A stretch of 39,652 nt of DNA, from positions 1 through 39,652 of the forward strand of contig CALELJ010000184.1 in assembly GCA_937902445.1 (NCBI GenBank). Direction: 5' to 3'. A program made the position numbers and the translations under genes. The notes beneath the pieces were generated by a model that saw only the letters and a program-made list of their open reading frames with translations, was not told the DNA's origin and ran no database searches. Below are positions 25,856 through 33,606 of this stretch, piece after piece (positions within the stretch are counted from its first letter, which is position 1; every line of letters begins with the position of its first letter). Origin of the DNA: an uncultured Treponema sp. Its GTDB lineage: Bacteria > Spirochaetota > Spirochaetia > Treponematales > Treponemataceae.

Positions 25856-27474
25856 ATCTTACGGCCAGTCATCCAATAGCTTTTGTTCTCTTTGTGCCCC
25901 TTGTTTTTGCAATGCTCTTCGTGATCCTGAAATACAGAAAGCTGAAGAATGTTCTGTCGGAAAAGAACAAGGTCGCAGGCGGAAGTTTTTTTTCCAACAG
26001 GCTTGAGTACTGTTTCTGGTTCAGGACGGTCTTCCGTGCTCTCAGTGCATCCATGGTCATTCTTGCAGGCGCTGGAATTTCATGGGGGACTGATACGATT
26101 CCCGTCCAGAAAAACGGAAAGGCAGTTTCATTTGTCTTTGACATTTCTTACAGCATGGAAGCCCATGACGCACCTGGTGGAATTTCACGTCTCAGTGCGG
26201 CCATATCATATGCAAAGGGAATTCTTGAGCATACAGACGGAACAAAAATTTCTGTCGTCATAGCAAAAGGTGACGGAACTGTATGCGTTCCCCTTACGGA
26301 TGACTACAATTCCGTTGTGACGGCCATCGACAACCTTTCTCCAAAACTCATGACTGCCGAAGGAACGAGTCTTGGCAAGGGAATCAGGGCCGCAGTTTCA
26401 TCATTCCCGGAACAGTCTTCCGAAGCTTCCTGCATTGTGCTTTTCACCGACTGCGAGGAGACGGACTCATCATTGCAGTCAGCGCTTTCGGAATCAGTGC
26501 GCTATGGAATTCCGGTCATAATCGTTGGATTTGGAAATGAACGTGAAAGCGAAGTTCTAGCCGGTGACGGACAGACAAAGATAAAGACGGCATTGCGTTC
26601 CTCTGAAATGGAAAAAATCATTCAGGCCATCAGGAAAAGGAACACTTCCGTTGGCAGCAATTCCCTTGCTTCGGAATGTGAATACATAGATGCTTCCGAG
26701 ATGGGGTCAGCCACAAAGATCCTTAAGATAATCTCGGCGGATGCAAAGGGCAATGGAATTTCCTATGAGATCCAGGCTGTGGACAGGCACAGGGTTTTCA
26801 TAATTCTTGCGATTGTCTTTTTCCTCATGTCGATTCTGTTTGGGGAACTTGATGTTTCTGGCGGAAAACGTAAAATTCTTTCTTCCGTAACTATGGTGGG
26901 CCTTGTCTTTATCATGACAGGATGTACTCCGCGTTTTGATGACGGTGTTAAAATTCTTGAAGGAAAAATCGACTGGTCAAAAGGAAATTACCAGAGGGCA
27001 ACGGCCAATTTTCTTGAGTCTGCATGCAGTGCCCAGGAACGGGGAGACAGTCTTGTCTATCAGTATTCGGTCTATGGAATAGGTTCGACATACCTCATGC
27101 AGGGAGAAACGGAAGCGGCACAGAACAAGTTCAATCTTGTCTATGAAGATGCACCGACCCAGATAAAGTTTGCGGTTCTGTACAATCTTGGTATCATCGC
27201 CCATAGAAACGGAAACTATGAGGCTGCGGCCGATTATTTCAGAAGGTCTCTTCTCATAGACGGAACAAGCACAGATGCCAAAATCAACCTGGAGCTTTCA
27301 TTGCGGGAAGAATCATCCCATGCAAATGAAGGCGCCACGGAACTCATTCCGCTTTCCGAGAACAGGGAAGACCAGACTTTGGAAAATGCTCTCTATTCAA
27401 TACTCAAAGAAGGTGAACAGCAGCAATGGAAAAATCAGCAGAAAGATTCAGAAAGATCATCGCAGGATTACTGA
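25852..27474 (+). CDS. batB: BatB-BatC fusion: VWA domain plus periplasmic TPR repeats
   Basis: The 540-residue protein combines a BatB-like part (two N-terminal membrane segments; VWA with metal site DISYSMEAHD at about residue 98; LFTDCEETDSS) with a C-terminal TPR part (about 360-475: YQRATANFLESA, YSVYGIGSTYLMQGETEAAQNKFNLVYEDAP, AVLYNLGIIAHRNGNYEAAADYFRRSLLID). The parts are linked by membrane helices at about 310-330 and 340-355. In Bacteroides and Leptospira-type operons BatC (TPR) is often separate, so this is a BatB-BatC fusion. A TGC follows the last helix and looks like a lipobox but lies inside the protein. It overlaps BatA by four bases and the BatD gene by 49 bases. Confidence 0.87.
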   Translation: MNLTASHPIAFVLFVPLVFAMLFVILKYRKLKNVLSEKNKVAGGSFFSNRLEYCFWFRTVFRALSASMVILAGAGISWGTDTIPVQKNGKAVSFVFDISYSMEAHDAPGGISRLSAAISYAKGILEHTDGTKISVVIAKGDGTVCVPLTDDYNSVVTAIDNLSPKLMTAEGTSLGKGIRAAVSSFPEQSSEASCIVLFTDCEETDSSLQSALSESVRYGIPVIIVGFGNERESEVLAGDGQTKIKTALRSSEMEKIIQAIRKRNTSVGSNSLASECEYIDASEMGSATKILKIISADAKGNGISYEIQAVDRHRVFIILAIVFFLMSILFGELDVSGGKRKILSSVTMVGLVFIMTGCTPRFDDGVKILEGKIDWSKGNYQRATANFLESACSAQERGDSLVYQYSVYGIGSTYLMQGETEAAQNKFNLVYEDAPTQIKFAVLYNLGIIAHRNGNYEAAADYFRRSLLIDGTSTDAKINLELSLREESSHANEGATELIPLSENREDQTLENALYSILKEGEQQQWKNQQKDSERSSQDY

Positions 27475-28814
27475 TACTGGCCGCAGCATCATGTCTGTCC
27501 CTGTCTGCAAAGGCAGTTTCATGGGCCTATCTTTGGGGCATGAGGTTCCGGCCGACACAGGATACCTTGTTCACTGAAAACGACAATTCCTTTTTCGTAG
27601 AGATTGAAAATGTCACGCCGGACAGCGTACAGATTTCCGTCAACTCCCTTCCTCCCAACGTAAGTTTCGTTTCATCAAAAAAAGAGACGGTGCTCATTCC
27701 ACGGGACGAGGCTTTTGGCGGCGGTTATGCAACGGGAACTAGGATCATACTCTGGATGCGCTTTGCAAAAACCGGAAGCTACAGAATCAAGCCGATAGAC
27801 CTTACCATTGACGGTGGATTTTACCAGATTCCTTTTGAAAGCGTAGAGATTTTCCAGAATCCAAGATTCATCCATCCTGAAATCAATGTGGTTTTCCAGA
27901 ATCAGACCCTTGAGTCGTCGAAGAAAGGAAAATTCATGAAGATAAATTCAGGGGACCATGTGGTATTTACAGTTACTGCAAGATACATGGAATCGATCCA
28001 GAATATTTTCTGGAACATTCCTGAGGATTCCATTTTCAAGAAAATCAAGGATTATGATTTTTCATTTCCTGCAGGAGATTCCAGGTTTGTGACCCAGTTT
28101 CAGCCTGTGGCGACTTTTGACTGGCAGCCGCTTTCAGAAGGAGATCTTCGTCTTCCTGAAATTTTCATCGCCGCAACTTCGTACAATGGTTCCGTGGAGG
28201 ATATTCCATGTCCGGTTTTCAGTTTCAAGGCAGGCAAGGCGGAACAGATAATTCAGGAACCAAAAGAAGAAAATCCTTTCGTCTATGCTTTCTATGAGAC
28301 GGAAAAAAATTTTGAATCCAAGAAAAATGTTCAGGCCAAACCTCAGGACATCACCCGTCTTGTTAAACTGCACATAAGGGAACGCCATTCGTTTCCTTTC
28401 TCAAGTGTCGTGGAGGAAAGAAAAGCCGCGGAACTTGAACTTGGACTGCCTTGTGATTATCATGAGCCAAGCCTCATGGTTCTGTTTGTCATGATTGCAC
28501 TTCTGGCAGTGGTTTTTGCCGTGACCGTTTTTTTTGTCGTAGTCAGGAAAAAAACAGAGACAGCGGTATTTGTTTCCCTGCTGATCTTCTTTTCCGTGTT
28601 CACCGGAATATACGGTGTGAGGGTGAACTCAAGCCATGGTGTTTTCACCGGCGGTGTAATGAATCCTATTCCGGAAGAAAATCTCATGACAGGTGTAACC
28701 ATTCAGGCGGGAAGTGTTGTTTCAATAATAAGGACTGCGGGAGACTGGATGTACATCCGTCACAATGATACTTACGGCTGGATTCCGTCAAAAAGCGTGT
28801 GTCTCATAAAATAA
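27426..28814 (+). CDS. batD: BatD-like protein with C-terminal SH3 domain
   Basis: This 462-residue protein starts with a signal peptide (IIAGLLILAAASCLSLSAKA). A long extracytoplasmic beta-rich region of the BatD/oxygen-tolerance type follows (RFRPTQDTLFTENDNSFFVEIENV; ATGTRIILWMRFAKTGSYRIKPIDLTIDGGFYQIPFESVEIF). Two transmembrane helices come next (about 352-372 and 382-400). At the end (about 420-462) is a bacterial SH3-like domain (VTIQAGSVVSIIRTAGDWMYIRHNDTYGWIPSKSV), which usually binds peptidoglycan or peptides; it is an unusual addition to BatD. The gene overlaps the batB end by 49 bases, which implies tight coupling. Confidence 0.83.
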   Translation: MEKSAERFRKIIAGLLILAAASCLSLSAKAVSWAYLWGMRFRPTQDTLFTENDNSFFVEIENVTPDSVQISVNSLPPNVSFVSSKKETVLIPRDEAFGGGYATGTRIILWMRFAKTGSYRIKPIDLTIDGGFYQIPFESVEIFQNPRFIHPEINVVFQNQTLESSKKGKFMKINSGDHVVFTVTARYMESIQNIFWNIPEDSIFKKIKDYDFSFPAGDSRFVTQFQPVATFDWQPLSEGDLRLPEIFIAATSYNGSVEDIPCPVFSFKAGKAEQIIQEPKEENPFVYAFYETEKNFESKKNVQAKPQDITRLVKLHIRERHSFPFSSVVEERKAAELELGLPCDYHEPSLMVLFVMIALLAVVFAVTVFFVVVRKKTETAVFVSLLIFFSVFTGIYGVRVNSSHGVFTGGVMNPIPEENLMTGVTIQAGSVVSIIRTAGDWMYIRHNDTYGWIPSKSVCLIK

Positions 28815-28834
28815 AGGATCAGGAGTTTTCGCAT

Positions 28835-29404
28835 ATGGATTTCGGTGATATTTTAAATCAGTGGGAAGGCAGCCAGAGGGCAAAGCCAAAGGCAAAGCAG
28901 AACCAGGTTTCCCACAAAAAGGCGAATGCCCCGACAAAAGAAGAAAAAGAAGCCGCACGCCAGGGATATTCATATGAGCAGATAATGGAGCTGGACAGAA
29001 AAAAACGCATGAATCCCATGGACATCTGGCTCAACCGCCACGGAACAGTGGACAAGGACAAAATTTCGGAAGAGGCACGGGCCAACGAAAAGATGAACAA
29101 TCTTGAATACCTTAAGTCATTGAATCCGGAAGCTGTCATTGACCTTCACCAGCTTACAAGGGACGAGGCCTGGTCAAGGCTTACGAACTTTGTAAACGAC
29201 TGCTACAGACGGAACTTGAGGAAAATCCTCATAATCCACGGCAAGGGAATCCATTCAAACGGAAGTGATCCGGTACTGGGACAGATGGTCCGTCTTTTCA
29301 TAGAACAGGACAAGCGCCTTGGAACGAGCGGACATCCGGATAGAAATCACGGTGGCAACGGAGCCACATGGGTCATAATCAGACCTTTTGAAAAGCACAG
29401 ATAA
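28835..29404 (+). CDS. Smr-domain protein
   Basis: The product is a 189-residue soluble protein. A charged, likely disordered N-terminal part (about 1-90, rich in Lys/Glu) is followed by an Smr domain (about 95-185) with VIDLHQLTRDEAWSRLTNFVNDCYRRNLRKILIIHGKGIHS and GATWVIIRPFEKH. The conserved LDLHG is IDLHQ here and HGKG is intact. Smr domains bind or nick structured nucleic acid, and stand-alone versions act in ribosome rescue or RNA/DNA cleavage. The ATG at 28835 has AGGAG (28821-28825) nine bases upstream; an in-frame GTG inside batD would add 12 residues. It follows the Bat operon closely and is probably co-transcribed. Confidence 0.88.
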   Translation: MDFGDILNQWEGSQRAKPKAKQNQVSHKKANAPTKEEKEAARQGYSYEQIMELDRKKRMNPMDIWLNRHGTVDKDKISEEARANEKMNNLEYLKSLNPEAVIDLHQLTRDEAWSRLTNFVNDCYRRNLRKILIIHGKGIHSNGSDPVLGQMVRLFIEQDKRLGTSGHPDRNHGGNGATWVIIRPFEKHR

Positions 29405-29485
29405 AGTTGCATTATCGGCAGGATTTTATTAACTTTATTTGCATGGACTTATACTGAAAAGGAAAGACCTTCAGGAAACATATAG

Positions 29486-30028
29486 ATGGAAGATTTGTAC
29501 AGAATTCTTGGTGTGGAAAGAAATGCTTCAGCGGATGAAATCAAAAAGGCATACAGAAACCTTGCCTTCAAATATCATCCGGACAGAAACGAAGGAAATG
29601 CTGAAGCCGAGGAAAAATTCAAGGAAATAAACCAGGCATATTCAGTTCTTGGTGATGAGACGAAGCGCCGCCAGTATGATGCCTTTGGTTCATCTGCCTA
29701 TTCACAGCAGGCTGCATATCACGGAACCGACAATTTCTATTCTCAGGATCCATATGAGGAATTCTTCAGGAATGCCTACAGAAACTACCAGCAGAATGGA
29801 AACCATCGCTACACCTACACATATACGACAAATGAAACGGAAACTCCAAAAGGGAAAAAGGCCTATCCATATCTGAGGAGCAGTCTCTTCAAGGTTGGAC
29901 TGAGCTTGCTTTGTCTTTATACTCTGGGAAGGTGGAGTTTCATCATCAACTTGATCTGTGTCGTTTCGGTGATTACAGGAATCAGGGATGCCATAAGAAG
30001 CATCAAGTGGATCTTTGCGGAGGATTAG
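29486..30028 (+). CDS. J-domain (DnaJ-like) membrane protein
   Basis: This 180-residue protein starts with a typical J domain (residues 1-65: DLYRILGVERNASADEIKKAYRNLAFKYHPDRN), with the HPD motif that stimulates DnaK. A Tyr/Gln-rich linker follows (about 70-115), then two hydrophobic segments near the C-terminus (SLFKVGLSLLCLYTLGRW and FIINLICVVSVITGI). It lacks the zinc-finger and client-binding domains of DnaJ proper, so it is a specialised co-chaperone tethered to the membrane. A TATACT box at about 29451-29456 is a possible -10 element. The gene ends at a bidirectional terminator shared with infA. Confidence 0.87.
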   Translation: MEDLYRILGVERNASADEIKKAYRNLAFKYHPDRNEGNAEAEEKFKEINQAYSVLGDETKRRQYDAFGSSAYSQQAAYHGTDNFYSQDPYEEFFRNAYRNYQQNGNHRYTYTYTTNETETPKGKKAYPYLRSSLFKVGLSLLCLYTLGRWSFIINLICVVSVITGIRDAIRSIKWIFAED

Positions 30029-30041
30029 GATTTAGTGCAAT

Positions 30042-30074
30042 AAAAAAGACTTTCCGGTTTGGAAAGCCTTTTTT
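30042..30074. terminator. Bidirectional terminator between the J-domain gene and infA
   Basis: AAAAAAG-a-CTTTCC, loop GGTTT, GGAAAG-c-CTTTTTT makes a symmetric stem flanked by an A-run on one side and a T-run on the other. It can serve both convergent genes. Confidence 0.85.
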
Positions 30075-30077
30075 ATT

Positions 30078-30299
30078 TTATCTCTCGCGGAAAATGATTC
30101 TGCCGCGGTTGAGGTCATAAGGTGAAAGTTCAACTTTAACGCTGTCACCTGGAACGATTCTGATGTAGTGCTTTCTCATCTTGCCACTGAGATGGCCAAG
30201 AATGATGTGTCCGTTCTTGAGTTCAACACGGAACATTGTGTTTGGCAATGCTTCTTTTACGATACCTTCAACTTCGATAGCTTCGTCTTTGTTAGCCAC
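30078..30299 (-). CDS. infA: Translation initiation factor IF-1
   Basis: The 73-residue protein is a complete IF-1: a single OB-fold with EAIEVEGIVKEALPNTMFRVELKNGHIILGHLSGKMRKHYIRIVPGDSVKVELSPYDLNRGRIIFRE. IF-1 binds the A site of the 30S subunit during initiation. The start codon is GTG at 30299, with GGAGG four bases upstream. A promoter with TTGACA (30373-30368) and CATAAT (30350-30345) 17 bases apart lies on the same strand. It ends at the bidirectional terminator. The sequence is very close to treponemal IF-1 as I remember it. Confidence 0.97.
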   Translation of the reverse strand: MANKDEAIEVEGIVKEALPNTMFRVELKNGHIILGHLSGKMRKHYIRIVPGDSVKVELSPYDLNRGRIIFRER

Positions 30300-30316
30300 A
30301 ATTCCTCCAAAAATAT

Positions 30317-30344
30317 TTGCCTTTTTAGGAAAATATACTATACT
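30317..30344 (+). promoter_or_regulatory. Promoter for the DksA-like gene
   Basis: TTGCCT (30317-30322) and TATACT (30339-30344) are separated by 16 bases on the plus strand, about 70 bases before the start codon at 30416. Confidence 0.4.
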
Positions 30345-30373
30345 ATTATGAACAAAACAAAAACGGCTGTCAA
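30345..30373 (-). promoter_or_regulatory. Promoter for infA
   Basis: On the minus strand TTGACA (30373-30368) and CATAAT (30350-30345) are exactly 17 bases apart. This gives a leader of about 39 bases before the GTG start. Confidence 0.6.
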
Positions 30374-30415
30374 CTGAAAAAACTACCGGACGGCCAAAGT
30401 GATGGGAGCTTGATG

Positions 30416-30769
30416 ATGAAAAAGGATTTTTTAGATAAACAGAAGAAGAAACTTATTGCTGAGCGCAATGAGATTCTTGATTCACTTACAGGACGCAACG
30501 ACCAGCTTACAAGCCTTGGTGGAGCTACGGAAAGCGGTGACGATGCCGACATCGCATCTGATACAATCGACAGGACTCTTTTCAATTCATTGGGACAGGC
30601 AGACCAGAACCGCCTTGCAATGATTGACCGTGCCCTCGACAGAATCACACAGGGTACATACGGAATCTGCCTCGAATGTGGAGAACCGATTGCAGAGACA
30701 AGACTCGAAGCAATTCCTTATGCAACATTCTGCGTTGCATGCCAGCAGGAATACGAGCGTCGCCAGTAA
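30416..30769 (+). CDS. TraR/DksA-family zinc-finger transcription regulator
   Basis: The 117-residue protein has the DksA layout: an N-terminal coiled coil with the tip sequence GDDADIAS, which keeps the DxxDxA residues DksA uses in the RNA polymerase secondary channel. A C-terminal four-Cys zinc finger follows (CLECGEPIAETRLEAIPYATFCVAC). It probably modulates transcription of stable RNA genes, with or without ppGpp. The ATG at 30416 is preferred because GGGAG (30404-30408) is seven bases upstream; the ATG one codon earlier is possible. It diverges from infA. Confidence 0.92.
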   Translation: MKKDFLDKQKKKLIAERNEILDSLTGRNDQLTSLGGATESGDDADIASDTIDRTLFNSLGQADQNRLAMIDRALDRITQGTYGICLECGEPIAETRLEAIPYATFCVACQQEYERRQ

Positions 30770-30784
30770 TTCCCGCAGCGCATA

Positions 30785-31618
30785 TCATATTTTCTGAAAC
30801 TTAAGGCCGTCTTCATAGAATGCAAGTTCCGTGTAGCCGGCTTTTTTTATGTACTGGATTGCTTTGTCAAACCAGCAGTCTATTCCAGATGAAGTGTGGG
30901 CATCGGAATTTATGGTCAGCGGAACATTGTTTGCCTTGAGCAGATCAAGGAGGTATGGACTCGGGTAGGGTCTCTTTGCACCAAGCCTGCAGATGGCACC
31001 GGTGTTTACCTCAACGCAGACGCCTGATTTTCCGATTTCTTTTGCCAGCACCTTGAGTTCTTTTTTATACCAGGATTCGTTTTCATCAAAAAGACTTGAG
31101 TTTATGTTCTGCTTCTGGACAAGGTCGCAGTGGCCAAGGAAGGTGAAGTCCCCGTCCTTGAGGAGTTTGCGCTCGCAGCAAAAGTATTCCTGCACCGCTT
31201 TCTTTACGGAACCATCAAAGTATTTCTCTATTCTTTCCTTTACGGAATCCTCTTTTCCGTCCGCCTCATAGTATCCTCCATTTCCTGGTACAAAATGAAC
31301 GGAGCCTATGAGATAGTCAGGATTGAATTCCCTGTATGTGTCAAAGCATGGAATTGAAATTCCGTCTATGTATTCAACCTCAAAACCCCTGTAGATTTTG
31401 ATCTGCCCCTGATATTTTTCCTTAAGGCGGTTGATTTCATTTACATAGTCGGTGTACTTTTCTGGATTGACATGCCATCCGCCGGCAAAAGGATACATTG
31501 CGTGGCTTGAAAAACCGAGTATTGAAATGCCTTTTTCCATTGCGGAAACAACCATTTCTTCCGCCGTATTCTTTGCGTCGCAGAATTCAGTGTGGGTGTG
31601 GTAATTTGTTTTGATCAT
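30785..31618 (-). CDS. PHP-domain phosphatase, histidinol-phosphatase (HisK/HisJ) type
   Basis: This 277-residue cytoplasmic PHP-domain hydrolase has metal-binding segments NYHTHTEFCD (motif I), LGFSSHAMYPF, YRGFEVEYIDG, IGSVHFV, FLGHCDLV, VEVNTGAI and TINSDAHTSSGIDCWF. The pattern is that of HisJ-family histidinol-phosphate phosphatases (last step but one of histidine synthesis). However, no other his gene is here, and some relatives act on other phosphoesters. The gene start overlaps the stop of the hybrid kinase gene by four bases (31615-31618), so it is co-translated with a signalling operon, which is unusual for a histidine gene. Confidence 0.85.
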   Translation of the reverse strand: MIKTNYHTHTEFCDAKNTAEEMVVSAMEKGISILGFSSHAMYPFAGGWHVNPEKYTDYVNEINRLKEKYQGQIKIYRGFEVEYIDGISIPCFDTYREFNPDYLIGSVHFVPGNGGYYEADGKEDSVKERIEKYFDGSVKKAVQEYFCCERKLLKDGDFTFLGHCDLVQKQNINSSLFDENESWYKKELKVLAKEIGKSGVCVEVNTGAICRLGAKRPYPSPYLLDLLKANNVPLTINSDAHTSSGIDCWFDKAIQYIKKAGYTELAFYEDGLKFQKI

Positions 31619-33591
31619 ATAGAGTTCTTCCAGTTGGCAACAATGTTTGTGAAAGTAATAAAGTCTATCTCGTAATTTATTCTTGCGGACTCAAGATCCG
31701 TAAGGTTCCTTGTCTTTGCGGCATCATTCATTTTGCGTCCAAGATCTGCAAATCGGGTTGCACTGACGGAGGCGCTGCTTCCCTTCATGGTGTGGGTATA
31801 AAGCTCAATCTTCTCATAGTTGAGAGGCGACTGTTTGAGTTCTTCCTTCAGGCTTTCCATAAGTTCCTTGGACTGGGTGATGTACTCATCCATAAGGGAA
31901 ATGGCAAATTCAATGTTCTGTCCTGTGGTGTCCATGAAGTCCTCGATGTTCCACATTTCCGAGGATTTGTTCTCAAGGAAGGTAAGTGAGATGATGTCCT
32001 TTGCGTTTGGAACTGTAAGTACGGAACCCCATTTCTCAAGAAGTTCGCGGATGGTGTCTCTTTTGAACGGTTTTACGACAATGTCGTTTACGCCGATTTT
32101 CTTGTAGGTCTTGAAGTCGTCGGGATCATTGTTTGCCGTACACGCAATGATGATTCCCTTGTATCCCTTGTTTCTAAGCTCAATGGTTGCATCGATGCCG
32201 CTTTTGATTGGCATGAAGATGTCCATGAATATGAGGTCGATTTCAGGATGAAGTTCGATCTGGTCAACTGCAACCTGTCCGTTTTCCGCAAGAAAGACGT
32301 TGGCGCCAAATTTCTTGAGGAATGTGCCAAGAAGCTTCTGGTTGATGGGAGTGTCTTCTGCAACGAGAATATTCAGGCTGCTTCCAACCTGCTGGTCGAG
32401 GATGGAAGAAACTTTTCTTGTGTTTGCAAGTTCTGTGATTTCGTCGGATTCTTTTGCCGTTGAGTCCCTTCCGTTCAGGACGGATTCGAGGATGTCGGCA
32501 AGGGCCTTCTGCTTGATTGGCTTGTAGATGTATCCATCATACCAGTCAAGCATTTTCATTTTTGCATCCTGTCTAAGCTGGCCTTCAGGAACCATGAGGA
32601 TCATTTTCAAATCTTTTGCGGAATGTGTGGACCTGATTTCAGACGCAAGTCTCCATCCATCCATCGGGCTCATGAGAAGATCTATGAAGGCTGCCGTGAA
32701 AGGTTTTCCAAGCTGGTCTGCTTCCTGAATTTTCTGGAGGGCCGCATGGCCGCTGTCCGCAAGAATGATTTCCGTGATTCCGTAGTACAGAAGTTTTGAT
32801 TTCAGGGTTTTGAGTGCAATGGAATTGTCATCAACTATGAGGACTTTCTGATTTCCTGGAATTGAAATCTGTGAAAAGGAATTTCTTTCTCCCTCCGTCT
32901 TTTCAAGGGGAAGGGCAAACCAGAAATTGGAACCGCCGTTGGGATTTTCGAGAATTCCAATTTTTCCCTTCATGACATTTACAAGATTTTTCGAGATGGA
33001 AAGACCAAGTCCCGTGCCGCCTGTTTTTCTTGTGGAACTTCCGTCAACCTGATAGAAGTCAGTGAAAATGAGACGGCGCTTGTCTTCCGGAACGCCGATT
33101 CCACTGTCGATGATCTCAAAAAGAAGGTAGGTCTCTTTTATGGAGACGCGTATGAAAATATATCCGCTTTCAGTGAATTTTGCCGCATTCTTCACCAGGT
33201 TCAGGATGATCTGCTGGATGCGGACCGGGTCTCCAAGAATGTTCTGTGGAATTCTGTAGTCGATGTCCGTGAGAACTTCGATGCCTCTGTTGAAGGATTC
33301 CACCGTAATAAGGTCAACGACACGTTCCGTAAGTTCTATTACGTCATAAGGCTGGATTTCAAGCTTGAAGTTTTTTGACGAAATTTTTGTAAAGTCCAGA
33401 ACGTCATTTGCAAGGCCAAGAAGGGCATTGGCGGAAAATTCAATCTGGTGGATGTATTCAGTCTGTTCCTTGTTGAGCGGAGTGTCTTCAAGCAGTTCGA
33501 GGGTGCTGATGATGGTCTGCAAAGGTGTGCGGACCTCATGCATGGTACTTGCGATAAATCTGCTGCCGACTTCAACTGAAGGTGAATCCAT
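31615..33591 (-). CDS. Cytoplasmic hybrid histidine kinase (HisKA-HATPase-REC-REC-Hpt)
   Basis: The 658-residue protein has no membrane segment and almost no N-terminal sensor: the phosphoacceptor His18 (STMHEVRTPLQ) is 18 residues from the start. The order is HisKA (8-75), ATPase (about 115-230; N box NLVKNAAKF with Asn135, DSGIGVPE, GGTGLGLSIS), receiver 1 (248-372; Asp304), receiver 2 (406-525; Asp457 in LIFMDIFMPIKSG) and Hpt (about 555-655; His600 in THTMKGSSASV). It is thus a full internal phosphorelay. Input must come from a partner, most likely the protein encoded 15 bases upstream. Its stop overlaps the phosphatase gene. Confidence 0.93.
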   Translation of the reverse strand: MDSPSVEVGSRFIASTMHEVRTPLQTIISTLELLEDTPLNKEQTEYIHQIEFSANALLGLANDVLDFTKISSKNFKLEIQPYDVIELTERVVDLITVESFNRGIEVLTDIDYRIPQNILGDPVRIQQIILNLVKNAAKFTESGYIFIRVSIKETYLLFEIIDSGIGVPEDKRRLIFTDFYQVDGSSTRKTGGTGLGLSISKNLVNVMKGKIGILENPNGGSNFWFALPLEKTEGERNSFSQISIPGNQKVLIVDDNSIALKTLKSKLLYYGITEIILADSGHAALQKIQEADQLGKPFTAAFIDLLMSPMDGWRLASEIRSTHSAKDLKMILMVPEGQLRQDAKMKMLDWYDGYIYKPIKQKALADILESVLNGRDSTAKESDEITELANTRKVSSILDQQVGSSLNILVAEDTPINQKLLGTFLKKFGANVFLAENGQVAVDQIELHPEIDLIFMDIFMPIKSGIDATIELRNKGYKGIIIACTANNDPDDFKTYKKIGVNDIVVKPFKRDTIRELLEKWGSVLTVPNAKDIISLTFLENKSSEMWNIEDFMDTTGQNIEFAISLMDEYITQSKELMESLKEELKQSPLNYEKIELYTHTMKGSSASVSATRFADLGRKMNDAAKTRNLTDLESARINYEIDFITFTNIVANWKNSI

Positions 33592-33606
33592 CCTCTGATT
33601 TCCTTA

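Noticed and set aside
27426..27474. The 49-base overlap of batB and batD as a frameshift or pseudogene
   Set aside because: Both proteins are complete, with a proper C-terminus for BatB-TPR and a signal peptide for BatD, so the overlap looks like translational coupling.
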